From NCBI RefSeq assembly GCF_004331485.1, contig NZ_SJKD01000010.1, positions 248,001-312,000 on the forward strand: a DNA stretch of 64,000 nucleotides. The letters run 5' to 3'. The notes under the pieces are model-generated. The model had not been told where the DNA came from. It searched no databases and saw only the letters and a list, made by a program, of their open reading frames with translations. This DNA comes from Kribbella capetownensis. GTDB lineage: Bacteria; Actinomycetota; Actinomycetes; Propionibacteriales; Kribbellaceae. Within the stretch, counting starts at the first letter, position 1. Every line of letters begins with the position of its first letter. A program made the translations under genes and the position numbers. Below, in pieces: positions 17,418 through 27,267 of this stretch.

Positions 17418-17903
17418 TCAGACGCCGTCCGGCTCGCGGGTTTGGCGGACGTAGGCCGGGATCACGAACCAGAAGGTGACGAACCAGGCCAGTACGGCGA
17501 TGACGACGCCGACGGCTACCGGGCGGGACGCCACGACGTCGAGCGCGAGCAGCAGTCCACCGCAGACCGCGGCGACGAGGAAGACCAGCCCGGCGCGCAG
17601 GAAGTAGTCCGCGATCGTCACCAGCCGGTCGCGCAGACCCTGCCGGTACACGATGCGGTGCAGCGAGATCGGTGCGAGGAACAGTGCGACGGCGAGCGCT
17701 GAGGCGATCAGCGTGCAGGCGTAGACGAAATGGGTGAAGTTGTCGGCGTCCTGGAACCGGTTCTGGAAGGCGATGCTCAGCAGGAAGGCGAACAAGATCT
17801 GCGTACCGGTCTGGGCCAGGCGCAGTTCCTGCAGCAACTCGTTCCAATGCCGGTCGAGCCGCCGGCCGGAGCTCTCGTCCTCGCGCCGGTAGTGCTGGGT
17901 CAT
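17418..17903 (-). CDS. DUF6328-type four-helix membrane protein
   Basis: A 161-residue membrane protein from the ATG at 17903; an in-frame start at 17948 would add 15 residues. A charged N-terminus (HYRREDESSGRRLDRHWNEL) leads into LLQELRLAQTGTQILFAFLL and three further hydrophobic helices. The LRLAQTGTQ segment and layout match the family I know as DUF6328, which has no defined role. It is convergent with the TetR gene (seven-base gap). Confidence 0.8.
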   Translation of the reverse strand: MTQHYRREDESSGRRLDRHWNELLQELRLAQTGTQILFAFLLSIAFQNRFQDADNFTHFVYACTLIASALAVALFLAPISLHRIVYRQGLRDRLVTIADYFLRAGLVFLVAAVCGGLLLALDVVASRPVAVGVVIAVLAWFVTFWFVIPAYVRQTREPDGV

Positions 17904-17976
17904 CACATCTACCCGATCGTCCGGTGGTTTCCGGGTCCGGTACCCCACGTCACCGGCGCGTATGCGGCGTCGAGTA

Positions 17977-18678
17977 CTACGGGAGTTTGCGGGTGTCGAT
18001 GAGTTGCTGAGCGACGTCGCGGAGTTTGGTGTTGGTGTCCTGGGAGTAGCGCTTGAGGATGGCGAAGGCCCGGTCGCCGTCGACGTCGAAGCGTTCCATC
18101 AGGATGCCCATCGCCTGGCCGACGAGTTTGCGGGCGTCGACGGCCTGCGCCATCGATTCCTCGTGCCGCGCGGAGGCGAGAGCAACGGATGCGTGCCGGG
18201 CGAGGATGTGGGCGATCGCCTCGTCGTCCTCCGTGAACGCATCCGGGAACGGGCTGTAGAGCCCGAGTACGCCGACCGTCGCACGAGCCGCACCACCAGT
18301 CGCCAGCGGTACGTCGAGCACGCTGCGCACCCCGAGAGCGGCAACCTTCGCGGCCCACTCCGGCCAGCGGTCGTCGGTTGTGGTGTCACGGATCAGGACG
18401 GTGGTGCGTTCACGGAGCGCGGTCACCAGCGGGCCACACTCGGAGGTGAGTTGCAGGTCGTACACGTCCGCGACGACCGGGTCGGTGACCGCGGCGATCT
18501 CCGGGTGTGATCCACGGGAATAGAGCGCCACGCCGGCGTACGTGCAGTTGAGGGCCTGCAGGGCGAACTGGACGACGGCGTCGACCGTCTCGTCCACGCC
18601 CGACGCGTCGTGCAACTCGACCGCCAGGCGGGCGAAGGCCATCGCCGCGTCGTTGGCGTCCGAGTCGATCATGGCCAC
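17977..18678 (-). CDS. GAF and ANTAR domain signalling protein
   Basis: A 233-residue soluble sensor/RNA-binding regulator. The GAF domain is about residues 20-165 (TVDAVVQFALQALNCTYAGV ... VRSVLDVPLA). The ANTAR domain is the last 60 residues, with the characteristic ARKLVGQAMGILMERFDVDG and AFAILKRYSQDTNTKLRDVA. ANTAR proteins bind paired stem-loops in mRNA and act as antiterminators. GTG 18678 follows AGGAG with six bases between; an ATG two codons inside is an alternative. No clear ANTAR target hairpins were found nearby. Confidence 0.9.
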   Translation of the reverse strand: MAMIDSDANDAAMAFARLAVELHDASGVDETVDAVVQFALQALNCTYAGVALYSRGSHPEIAAVTDPVVADVYDLQLTSECGPLVTALRERTTVLIRDTTTDDRWPEWAAKVAALGVRSVLDVPLATGGAARATVGVLGLYSPFPDAFTEDDEAIAHILARHASVALASARHEESMAQAVDARKLVGQAMGILMERFDVDGDRAFAILKRYSQDTNTKLRDVAQQLIDTRKLP

Positions 18679-19041
18679 ACGCAGCTCCTGGGGGTCACCA
18701 GGGCGCCCGCGGGTGAGCGCCCGTGGTCATCATGCCGGTCCTATGACCGATCCCGCGCTCACTCCGGGGTAACAACTCAGTGACCCGCCAGGATTGTCGT
18801 TCTGCGGCCGTCGGAGGGTGCGTTCTCCGGATTGTGCCGCTCGAACGGGCGTCTGGTGCGGTCTGGGCCCGCTGCGCCACTGAACGGGTCCAGACCTCGA
18901 GGCTTCCCACCGCCCGAGCGTTGAGCAACCTCTCACCCCTCCCAGTGCCCCGAACCCCCAGATGGATGCATGAAACTTCATCCAGTACCCGGTGGGTGGC
19001 ACTGGTCGTTTCTGGGCGGGGGACAGGGGCACCGGGGCATC
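18679..19041. other. Non-coding interval with one strong hairpin
   Basis: No convincing gene lies between the GAF-ANTAR gene (minus) and the small membrane protein (plus). The interval must hold divergent promoters. The one marked structure is the hairpin at 18860-18896. An in-frame ATG at 18970 could extend the downstream small gene. Confidence 0.5.
18860..18896. repeat. Inverted repeat, 12-bp arms
   Basis: Arms GGTCTGGGCCCG (18860-18871) and CGGGTCCAGACC (18885-18896) pair with one mismatch around a 13-base loop. There is no T-run, so it is not a classical terminator. It could be an operator or an RNA structure in the leader of the downstream small gene. Confidence 0.5.
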
Positions 19042-19299
19042 ATGAACAGGAAAGGATTCGTGCGTGCGCTGGCCGGCGTGCAGGTGGTGGTGACGGGTCT
19101 CCTGAACCCACTCAGCGCGGGGGACGGCGACCCGAACGACTACGGTGGCGCAATCTGGGTGATCGTGGCCGTCGCTGTCGTCGCAGTGATCGTCGGGGCC
19201 GGAACCTTCTATCTGGTCCGTTCCCGGCGCATCGACCTCAGTCAGGGCAGTACGCCCGAGGGCAAGGACGACTCGGCGAACACACATCGCGACGGCTAG
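19042..19299 (+). CDS. Small single-span membrane protein, unknown function
   Basis: 85 residues from the ATG at 19042; an in-frame ATG at 18970 would add 24 residues. After a short N-terminus (MNRKGFVRALAGVQVVVTGL) comes an acidic DGDPNDYGG linker. One membrane helix (AIWVIVAVAVVAVIVGAGTF) and a hydrophilic tail rich in Ser/Asp/Lys follow. It resembles nothing I can name. Coding is supported by codon use and a sensible membrane topology. Confidence 0.5.
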   Translation: MNRKGFVRALAGVQVVVTGLLNPLSAGDGDPNDYGGAIWVIVAVAVVAVIVGAGTFYLVRSRRIDLSQGSTPEGKDDSANTHRDG

Positions 19300-19386
19300 G
19301 CCGGGTCTGCTCCGTAGTACCCCGGTGGCGTACCTTGGGGCCGGCTGAAGAAGTCGGCCGCTCGGGACTGTTCGCAGGATGGGTGC

Positions 19387-20334
19387 ATGGAGTCCCTGAC
19401 ATTCGAGAGTCGCGATCTGGCGCGCACCGAGGAGTTCCTCAACCGCGCGTACACCAAGATGCGGATCGGCGGCGGCACGGACGACGTGAGCGCGCGGATC
19501 ACCCGCGAGGCGGTGGGCTCGATCAGTATCGACCGGCTCGACATCGGCTTCGAGATGAAGTACGACGCCGACCCGCTCGGCAAGATCTGTCTCTGCGTGG
19601 TCGAGGCCGGAACCGTGCAGGACCACGCCACCGACGGCTGGCAGGACGCGTTCGGTCCGGGCGATGTCGTCTCGTTCGCCCCGCCGGATCGTCCGTACGC
19701 CGGCAAGGTCTGCCGGTCGCGCTACAGCATCACCATGTTCGATCCCGCGCTGCTCACCCGGGCCGCAGGCGTTGACAACCGAACCGGTGGGCCGGTCCGG
19801 CTGCTCGACCATCGCCCACACTCGGCCGCGGCCGCCCGCCATCTGGTCAGCACGATCAACTATCTGGGCGATCAGGTGCTGCCGGACTCGACGGTACGGA
19901 CGTCGACGCTGCTGCAGTCCTCGGTCTCGCGCCTGCTCGCGTCGAGTGTCCTGGCCGCGTTCCCGAACACGGCGCTGATCGCGCAGGACCGTGCCGACGG
20001 GCGGGACGCGCATCCGCGGACAGTGCAGCGGGCGATCGCCTTTCTGGAGTCCAGCGTCGACCAGGACGTCGCTGTCGGCGACGTTGCCGCCGCCGCCGGC
20101 GTGACTGTGCGGGCGGTTCAGACCGCCTTCCAGCGGCATCTCGGAACCACCCCGATGGCGTACCTGCGCCAGTTGCGCCTGGCCGAGGTCTGCACCGAAC
20201 TCCTGGTAGGCGATCCGGCCAAGCTCTCCGTCACAGCCGTGGCGGCGCGCTGGGGTTTCCACCACCTGGGTCGCTTCGCCGCCGCCTACCGGGAGCGGTA
20301 CGGCGAGTTGCCGAGCACAACGCTGGGTCGCTGA
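19387..20334 (+). CDS. AraC-family transcriptional regulator
   Basis: A 315-residue regulator. The N-terminal two-thirds is an AraC-binding type sensor domain (start MESLTFESRDLARTEEFLNR, later FGPGDVVSFAPPDRPYAG). The C-terminal 100 residues form two helix-turn-helix units: VAVGDVAAAAGVTVRAVQTA then a second with VTAVAARWGFHHLGRFAAAY and the end YRERYGELPSTTL. Family members are usually activators of catabolic or stress genes. It is convergent with the second GAF-ANTAR gene, so its target is not obvious. Confidence 0.92.
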   Translation: MESLTFESRDLARTEEFLNRAYTKMRIGGGTDDVSARITREAVGSISIDRLDIGFEMKYDADPLGKICLCVVEAGTVQDHATDGWQDAFGPGDVVSFAPPDRPYAGKVCRSRYSITMFDPALLTRAAGVDNRTGGPVRLLDHRPHSAAAARHLVSTINYLGDQVLPDSTVRTSTLLQSSVSRLLASSVLAAFPNTALIAQDRADGRDAHPRTVQRAIAFLESSVDQDVAVGDVAAAAGVTVRAVQTAFQRHLGTTPMAYLRQLRLAEVCTELLVGDPAKLSVTAVAARWGFHHLGRFAAAYRERYGELPSTTLGR

Positions 20335-20359
20335 ACCCGATCGTTGCCCTGGGCGACGT

Positions 20360-21040
20360 TCAGCCGTCGAGTTGCAGCCGGCGACTGACGATGAGCTGGG
20401 CCACCCGCGCCAGCGTCTCGTCGCGGGCGTAGGCGCGGGCGCGGAGAAGCGCCGAGGCATCGTCGATCGCCAGGCCCAGATGGCCGGCGATCATGCCGGT
20501 CGCCTGATGGACCACAGCCCGCGACATCCACGGGCTGTGGTCGTCGGGTTCGTCGCCGGTGGGTGGTGGATCGTTGAGCAGCGCGACACCGAGTGCGTCG
20601 GCGAGGAACTGCGAGGTCTGCGGACTCTCCGTGAACTTCCGGCCGTCGGTGACGTACGCGCTGAGCACGCCGAACGGGCGTCCACCCGGACGGATCGGGA
20701 AGCAGCGGATGGTCAGCGGTCCGACCGCGGCCAGCGCCGAGCGGACGAACTCCGGCCAGCGCCTGTCGGTCTCCAGGTGCGCCGCGACCGGCTCGCCCGC
20801 GCCGTACGCCGCATGGCCCGGCCCCTCACCGAGGACGTCCTGCAGATCCTCGAGCCGCGCGGCCGTCGAGTCGGTGGCGGTCAGCGTGACGCGGTTGGTG
20901 ACCGAGTTCTCGATCGTGATCGCCGTACCGTCCGCACCGAGGAGGTCACGACAGGTGCGCCCCAGCTCGTCGGGGCGACTGCGCGCGGGCGTCGCTGTGA
21001 TCGCCTCGATCAATCGGGTGAGGATCGCACCGCGCTTCAT
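20360..21040 (-). CDS. GAF and ANTAR domain signalling protein (second)
   Basis: 226 residues from the ATG at 21040 (MKRGAILTRLIEAI); an upstream start at 21130 would only add a low-complexity arginine-rich leader. A GAF-like domain fills about residues 20-150 (GADGTAITIENSVTNRVTLT ... IRCFPIRPGGRPFGVLSAYV). A C-terminal ANTAR helix bundle includes VVHQATGMIAGHLGLAIDDA and ALLRARAYARDETLARVAQL. Role as for other ANTAR proteins: RNA binding and antitermination in response to a signal. It is only distantly similar to the one at 17977-18678. Confidence 0.87.
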   Translation of the reverse strand: MKRGAILTRLIEAITATPARSRPDELGRTCRDLLGADGTAITIENSVTNRVTLTATDSTAARLEDLQDVLGEGPGHAAYGAGEPVAAHLETDRRWPEFVRSALAAVGPLTIRCFPIRPGGRPFGVLSAYVTDGRKFTESPQTSQFLADALGVALLNDPPPTGDEPDDHSPWMSRAVVHQATGMIAGHLGLAIDDASALLRARAYARDETLARVAQLIVSRRLQLDG

Positions 21041-21180
21041 GTCAGGCCCGGTACCCGCCCGGCCGCCGGCCATTCCCGCTCGAGATCGCCCGTTTGTGCG
21101 GCGTTGGGGGCGGGCACCGGATGAAGGCACGGGGAGTTCAGTCGCCGGGTGTCCGCCCGGCTCGTCAGATGGGAAGGGCC

Positions 21181-21324
21181 ATGGCTCTCATTCTGTGGAT
21201 CATCGCCGTGATCCTCGTCGTCGCCGGGATCGTCTCCCTGTTCCGCGGCCAGGTGCTGTGGGGCGCGGCGCTGATCGTGATCGGACTGCTGGTCGGTCCG
21301 GGTGGTGTCAGCATCTTCACCTGA
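21181..21324 (+). CDS. GPGG-motif small membrane protein
   Basis: 47 residues. I chose the ATG at 21181 behind GGAAGGGCC. Two short hydrophobic helices (LILWIIAVILVVAGIVSLF and LWGAALIVIGLLVG) are separated by RGQV, and the protein ends GPGGVSIFT. The GPGG end is the hallmark of a family of tiny actinobacterial membrane proteins of unknown role. It is well below usual gene-calling length but very typical. Confidence 0.8.
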   Translation: MALILWIIAVILVVAGIVSLFRGQVLWGAALIVIGLLVGPGGVSIFT

Positions 21325-21406
21325 TCGTCTCTACCGGGAAACCGGTCGCCTGCCCCCACGTCGCCTCGGCGTGGGGGCAGGCGTCGTTCGCCCTGTAGTC
21401 GGGGGT

Positions 21407-21812
21407 ATGTGCGCGGAGATCGTGCTTGCCGAGGACGACGAGAAGCAGGCCGAGCTGGTCCGCAGGTAGCCGTACCAAGGTGGTTGCCCCGGCCAACGAC
21501 GCGGATCGCTCGACCCTCCGCGCCGGTGGTATCGAGGTCGATGTCGAGAGCCACGAACTGTTTGCGGACGGCGACAAGATCGACTGTACGGCGGGGGGAG
21601 TTCCGGCTGATGGCGACGATGGCGGCACGGCCGCACCGGGTCTTCACCCGGGCGCAGCTGCTCGAGACCCTGCACGGGATCGACACCTACATCACCAGCC
21701 GGACGATCGACACGCGCGTACTGAATCTGCGCAAGAAGATCGAGCCGGCCCACGGCGACCGGTCCGGCTCGTCACCGTCTACGGCGTCGGCTACAAGCTG
21801 ACCGAAGGGTGA
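21407..21812 (+). pseudogene. Broken OmpR/PhoB-type response regulator
   Basis: The start encodes MCAEIVLAEDDEKQAELVRR, the beginning of a receiver domain with its acidic pocket, then hits TAG at 21467. Most of the receiver is missing. A winged-helix DNA-binding domain follows in pieces: GIEVDVESHELFADGDKID in one frame, EFRLMATMAARPHRVFTRAQ and LLETLHGIDTYITSRTID in another, and the end RLVTVYGVGYKLTEG back in the first. So there is at least one internal deletion and two frame changes. The order matches a normal response regulator, and the sensor remnant follows directly. Confidence 0.8.
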
Positions 21813-21813
21813 C

Positions 21814-22480
21814 ATGACGCCTCGGCGGAGTGTGCTCGTCCGGTTGCTGGTCGCTGCGGTGCTGGTCTCGCTGTGCTCGATCGCCGCGACGGCGTGGCTG
21901 GCGACCCGCAGTACGACGGTCGCGATCCAGCAGCAACGGGGTCGTGCGCTGGCAGACGGACAGCAAGAGCTACGACACGTTGCTCGGGTACGCCGCCACG
22001 CACCCGCAATGGGCCGGCGTCGGGCAACTGATCGACCAGCTGAGCCGGTCGGCAGCTCACCTTGACCACCAAGGATCGCAAGGCGATCGCGGGTCCGGCC
22101 AACGATCTGTCCAGTGCGTCGTCCGTCGTGATCGATCGGTTCGCCGTGAATCCGGACCTCGACTGCGTTCGCGGCCGGACCGGCGCGGGGTCCCTGCGCC
22201 GATCCGAGCGCCGGATCTACGGCCGGCTGCAAAGCTGATCAACCGATGCCTCGCCGATCGCGTGCGCAACACGGTGACGCTGCAATCGGATCTGAGCTGG
22301 CAAGTCGACTCCGGACCCGCCGAAGTAGGTCCACGGACTGTGCTACCGGCCGAGGCGATCGACACCTGCGTGACAACCTCCCGGCGACTGCAGCTCGATC
22401 CGTACGTCGCCCCGGCGGCACTGCTCTTCGTCAGTACGCCGAGCCGCATGCTCGCCGCCACTTGTCAGAAACCTGTCAGC
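21814..22480 (+). pseudogene. Broken sensor histidine kinase (input region only)
   Basis: ATG 21814 follows the regulator remnant by one base. The N-terminal membrane helix is intact (VLVRLLVAAVLVSLCSIAAT, then WLATRSTTVAIQQQRGRAL). A frameshift then moves the extracytoplasmic part to another frame (TLLGYAATHPQWAGVGQLID), and another moves it again (TTKDRKAIAGPANDLSSASS). The recognisable part ends near DPYVAPAALLFVS. No HisKA or ATPase domain is present, so the kinase half has been lost. The end point is approximate. Confidence 0.7.
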
Positions 22481-22497
22481 ACGCCGTCCGGATCTGA

Positions 22498-24078
<1,581 letters not shown>

Positions 24079-24115
24079 GCGATAACTTGTACGGGGCGTT
24101 CAACGAGGAGGCTGT

Positions 24116-25048
24116 ATGCGGATCGCGGTGATGGGGACCGGCGGGATCGGCGGGTACTTCGGAGGCCGGCTGGCGCTGGCCGGGCACGATGTCGCGTTCA
24201 TAGCGCGGGGCCGCCAGCTCGAGGCGCTGCGTACCCATGGCCTCCGCCTGGAGAGCCAACTCGGCGATGCGCTCCTGCCCACGGTCACGGTCACCGACGA
24301 TCCCGCGCAGCTGGAGCCGGTCGACATGGTGTTGTTCGGCGTGAAGCTGTGGGACACCGAGGCCTCGGCCAAGGTGATCGAGCCGCTGCTCACCGAGCGT
24401 ACCGGCGTGGTGTCGTTCCAGAACGGCGTGGTCAAGGACGACATCCTGCGCAGCGTTCTCGGACCGGAGCACGTCATCGGTGGTGTCGCCTACATCGCGG
24501 CCACGATCGCCGAGCCCGGCGTCATCCGCCACTCCGGTCCATTGCAGAGGCTGGTCTTCGGCGAGTACGACGGCAGCACCTCGGCGCGGGTGCAGGAGTT
24601 CTACGACGCCTGCGTGGCCAGTGGCATCGATGCCGAGATCAGCGGCCAGATCGAGCAGACCATCTGGGAGAAGTTCGTCTTCCTGGTCGGCCTGTCCGGT
24701 ACGACGACCACCGCCCGGACGCCGATCGGACCGATCCGCAGCCACCCGCGGGCTCGCGCCTTCCTGCACGACGTGATGGACGAGGTCGTGCAGGTCGCGC
24801 AAGCCCAGGGTGTGCCGCTGCCGGCCGACTTCGCCGACGGACGACTCGCGTTCGTCGACACGGTGCCCGCCGACATGACGTCGTCGATGCACCACGATCT
24901 CGACCGCGGCAACCGGCTCGAGGTGCCGTGGCTGAGCGGCGACGTGGTTGCCCGGGGCAACACCCTCGGCATCCCGACGCCGTGCAACCGGGCGATCACG
25001 GACATCCTCTCGGTGCACAGCGACGGCCGGCCGGCCGGACCGAGCTAG
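24116..25048 (+). CDS. Ketopantoate reductase-like protein (PanE/ApbA family)
   Basis: A 310-residue NADPH-dependent dehydrogenase. ATG 24116 follows GAGGAGG. The N-terminal Rossmann motif is MGTGGIGGYFGGRLALAGHD, and VDMVLFGVKLWDTE and TGVVSFQNGVVKDD follow. The C-terminal helical domain has EKFVFLVGLSGTTTTARTPI and SSMHHDLDRGNRLEVPWLSG, where the catalytic Lys and the Ser/Asp binding residues lie. PanE makes pantoate for coenzyme A; many paralogues act on other 2-keto acids, and with no pan genes nearby the true substrate is open. About 37 bases after rox. Confidence 0.85.
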   Translation: MRIAVMGTGGIGGYFGGRLALAGHDVAFIARGRQLEALRTHGLRLESQLGDALLPTVTVTDDPAQLEPVDMVLFGVKLWDTEASAKVIEPLLTERTGVVSFQNGVVKDDILRSVLGPEHVIGGVAYIAATIAEPGVIRHSGPLQRLVFGEYDGSTSARVQEFYDACVASGIDAEISGQIEQTIWEKFVFLVGLSGTTTTARTPIGPIRSHPRARAFLHDVMDEVVQVAQAQGVPLPADFADGRLAFVDTVPADMTSSMHHDLDRGNRLEVPWLSGDVVARGNTLGIPTPCNRAITDILSVHSDGRPAGPS

Positions 25049-25057
25049 GGTCGGGGG

Positions 25058-26053
25058 GTGAGTTCGGGGCAGGAGGCTGCGGCTTCAGGGAACGGGGAGA
25101 GCTTCGTCACCGTACTGGTGGCGTTGACAGCCAATCTGCTGATCGCGACGGCCAAGTCGGTGGTGGCCGCGATCACCGGGTCGGCGTCGATGCTCGCAGA
25201 GGCCGCGCACTCGTGGGCGGACACCGGGAACGAGATCTTCCTGCTGATCGGCGAGCGCCGCGGTCAGAAGCCGGCCGACGCGACGCACCCGCTCGGGTAC
25301 GGCCGGGTCGGCTACATCTGGTCGATGTTCGCCGCCTTCGGCCTGTTCGTGGTCGGTGCGGCGGTCTCGGTCTGGCACGGCATCCAGTCGCTGCACGAGG
25401 GCGAGGGCGGGACGTCGTACGGCTGGGCGTACGCCGTACTCGGGATCTCGTTCGTGCTGGAAGGGATCTCGTTCGCGCAGGCGCTGCGGCAGACGAAGGC
25501 CGGTGCGTTCGAGCGGATGTTGCGGCCGCTGCGGTACGTGCGGCTGACCTCGAACCCGGTGCTGCGCGCGGTGTTCGTCGAGGACCTGTCGGCGCTGATC
25601 GGCATCGTGATCGCGGCGCTGGCCATCCTGCTGCACCAGCTCACCGGCGACCCGGTCTGGGACGCGATCGGTTCGATCGTGGTCGGTCTGGTGCTCGGTG
25701 GCGTCGCGCTGTTCCTGATCAGCCGGAACATGGACTTCCTGACCGGCGAAGCGGTCTCGCCGCTGGGCCGCAACCGGGTCCTGCGCGCCCTGCTGGAGCA
25801 CGACGCCATCGAGCGGGTCAGCTTCCTGCACATGGAGTGGGTCGGCGCGGACAAGGTCTTCCTGGTCGCCGCGGTCGATGTCACCGGCAACGATCGCGAG
25901 TCCGACGTCGCCGTCCGGCTGACCGCGGTCGAGGACGCCCTGAACGCGCGGCCCGAGATCCAGCGCGCGGTCCTCACCCTGAGTCGCCCCGGCGATCTCA
26001 CCGACCTGCGCCCGGTCCAGCTCCCCGCCTGGTACGTCGACCCGTCGGCCTGA
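25058..26053 (+). CDS. Cation diffusion facilitator (CDF) family transporter
   Basis: A 331-residue metal/proton antiporter starting at GTG 25058, ten bases after the reductase gene. Six membrane helices are visible. The CDF signature region is [20 protein letters not shown], carrying the His/Asp metal ligands of helix 2, and the helix-5 region is [21 protein letters not shown] cytoplasmic ferredoxin-like domain ([20 protein letters not shown]) ends the protein. Family members export Zn, Co, Fe or Mn; the specificity is not clear. No His-rich loop is seen. Confidence 0.9.
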   Translation: MSSGQEAAASGNGESFVTVLVALTANLLIATAKSVVAAITGSASMLAEAAHSWADTGNEIFLLIGERRGQKPADATHPLGYGRVGYIWSMFAAFGLFVVGAAVSVWHGIQSLHEGEGGTSYGWAYAVLGISFVLEGISFAQALRQTKAGAFERMLRPLRYVRLTSNPVLRAVFVEDLSALIGIVIAALAILLHQLTGDPVWDAIGSIVVGLVLGGVALFLISRNMDFLTGEAVSPLGRNRVLRALLEHDAIERVSFLHMEWVGADKVFLVAAVDVTGNDRESDVAVRLTAVEDALNARPEIQRAVLTLSRPGDLTDLRPVQLPAWYVDPSA

Positions 26054-26096
26054 ACGCGCTCAACCAGCTGGTCGTTCCGGAAGGTAGTCGTCCGGA

Positions 26097-26411
26097 ATGA
26101 CGGCTAGCATCTGGCGCGTGGACCTTCTTGAGTTGCACTTCGAGGGCGAGATCTGGGAGTGGCGTGGGCCGGCGCCGTACTACTTCGTCACGGTGCCGGA
26201 GGACGAGGCTGCGGAACTCCACGAGGTCGCCGCGGCGGTCACCTACGGCTGGGGGGTGGTGCCGGTCCGCGTGACGATCGGCGGCACCGAATGGACGACC
26301 TCGCTGTTCCCGAAGGACGGCGGCTACGTGCTCCCGCTCAAGGACCGCGTCCGCAAGGCCGAGGGCATCGGGGAAGGCGACACCATCTCGGTCACGATGA
26401 CTCTTGCCTGA
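26097..26411 (+). CDS. DUF1905 domain protein
   Basis: A 104-residue single-domain protein. LLELHFEGEIWEWRGPAPYY, FVTVPEDEAAELHEVAAAV and WGVVPVRVTIGGTEWTTSLF match the DUF1905 beta-barrel-like family, which has no known activity. The start at 26097 lies on one arm of a short inverted repeat (TTCCGGA at 26075-26081 and TCCGGAA at 26091-26097), with GGTAG in the loop as ribosome site. GTG 26118 is an alternative start. Confidence 0.82.
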   Translation: MTASIWRVDLLELHFEGEIWEWRGPAPYYFVTVPEDEAAELHEVAAAVTYGWGVVPVRVTIGGTEWTTSLFPKDGGYVLPLKDRVRKAEGIGEGDTISVTMTLA

Positions 26412-26422
26412 CTGGAGCCTGA

Positions 26423-26797
26423 TTACGGCCAGATGGCCTGGCTGATCGCGACGCCGAGGAAGACGCTGCCGAGGCCCGCGACGATGCTGACGGCCACGTT
26501 CGCGACGGCGAGGAACCGGCCGCCGTCCTCGTAGAGCCGCAACGTCTCGTAGGAGAAGGTCGAGTACGTCGTGAGCGCGCCGCAGAGCCCGGTCCCGACG
26601 ACGAGTTGGACCTGATGCGGCAGTGCGGACGCCGTGCTCGCGCCTGCCACCACGCCGAGGATCAGTGAGCCGACGACGTTCACCGAGATCGTGCCCCACG
26701 GGAACGCGGAGTCGTGGCGCTTCTGGACGGCGCGATCGGTGAGGTACCGCAGCGGCGCGCCGATCACAGCGCCGGCGATCACCAGGAGGACGCTCAT
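26423..26797 (-). CDS. crcB: Fluoride exporter subunit CrcB (second copy)
   Basis: A 124-residue four-helix Fluc channel half. GAPLRYLTDRAV in helix 1, FPWGTISVNVVGSLILGVVA (helix 2) and GLCGALTTYSTFSYETLRL (the break in helix 3 with the Thr/Ser/Phe fluoride and sodium site) are diagnostic. Its ATG at 26797 overlaps the stop of the first crcB gene by four bases. Paired crcB genes normally make a heterodimeric fluoride channel. Confidence 0.93.
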   Translation of the reverse strand: MSVLLVIAGAVIGAPLRYLTDRAVQKRHDSAFPWGTISVNVVGSLILGVVAGASTASALPHQVQLVVGTGLCGALTTYSTFSYETLRLYEDGGRFLAVANVAVSIVAGLGSVFLGVAISQAIWP

Positions 26798-27267
26798 CGG
26801 GCCACCAGGGCACGGGTTGTGGTGGCGGTCGCCCAGACGGCGATCAGCGCTCCGGCGACCGTGGCGCCCAGGTAGAGGAGCGCCGTTCCGGGATGCCGGT
26901 TGGCGATCAGTTGCTGGATGTCGAGCGCGTACGTCGAGAACGTCGTGAACCCGCCGAGTACGCCGGTGCCGAGAAAGGGCCGGATCAGCCGTTGCTGGGT
27001 CAGGACCTCGCTGACCACGACCATCAGGATCCCGATCAGGCCGCAGCCGACGACGTTGATGACCAGCGTCGCCCAGGGGAAGCTGCCGGTTGGCGTCGGC
27101 CACGCTTGCCCGACCAGATACCGGGCCACCGCGCCGATGGCACCGCCGGCCGCGATGACGGTCAGGACTGCGGTGTCCCCGGTACGGCGTACCGGGCGGT
27201 CGTGGCGCAGGTCGACATCGGGGTCGACGGGTTCCCAGGGTGCTGGGTCCGTCCGCTCGTGCTGCAT
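26794..27267 (-). CDS. crcB: Fluoride exporter subunit CrcB (first copy)
   Basis: 157 residues, with a hydrophilic N-terminal extension of about 30 residues before the four helices. Diagnostic parts are GGAIGAVARYLVGQ, FPWATLVINVVGCGLIGILM and GVLGGFTTFSTYALDIQQL. It is followed immediately by the second crcB copy, consistent with a two-subunit Fluc channel. I found no fluoride riboswitch signature in the 420 bases upstream, unlike many bacterial crcB genes. Confidence 0.92.
   Translation of the reverse strand: MQHERTDPAPWEPVDPDVDLRHDRPVRRTGDTAVLTVIAAGGAIGAVARYLVGQAWPTPTGSFPWATLVINVVGCGLIGILMVVVSEVLTQQRLIRPFLGTGVLGGFTTFSTYALDIQQLIANRHPGTALLYLGATVAGALIAVWATATTTRALVAR

Noticed and set aside
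18730-20460. Minus-strand open frame of 576 codons opposite the AraC gene
   Set aside because: Antisense shadow with no recognisable domain; AraC helix-turn-helix motifs are clear on the plus strand.
24349-26100. Plus-strand open frame of 583 codons across the reductase and CDF genes
   Set aside because: Arginine-rich shadow frame typical of high-GC DNA; both underlying frames carry clear family motifs.
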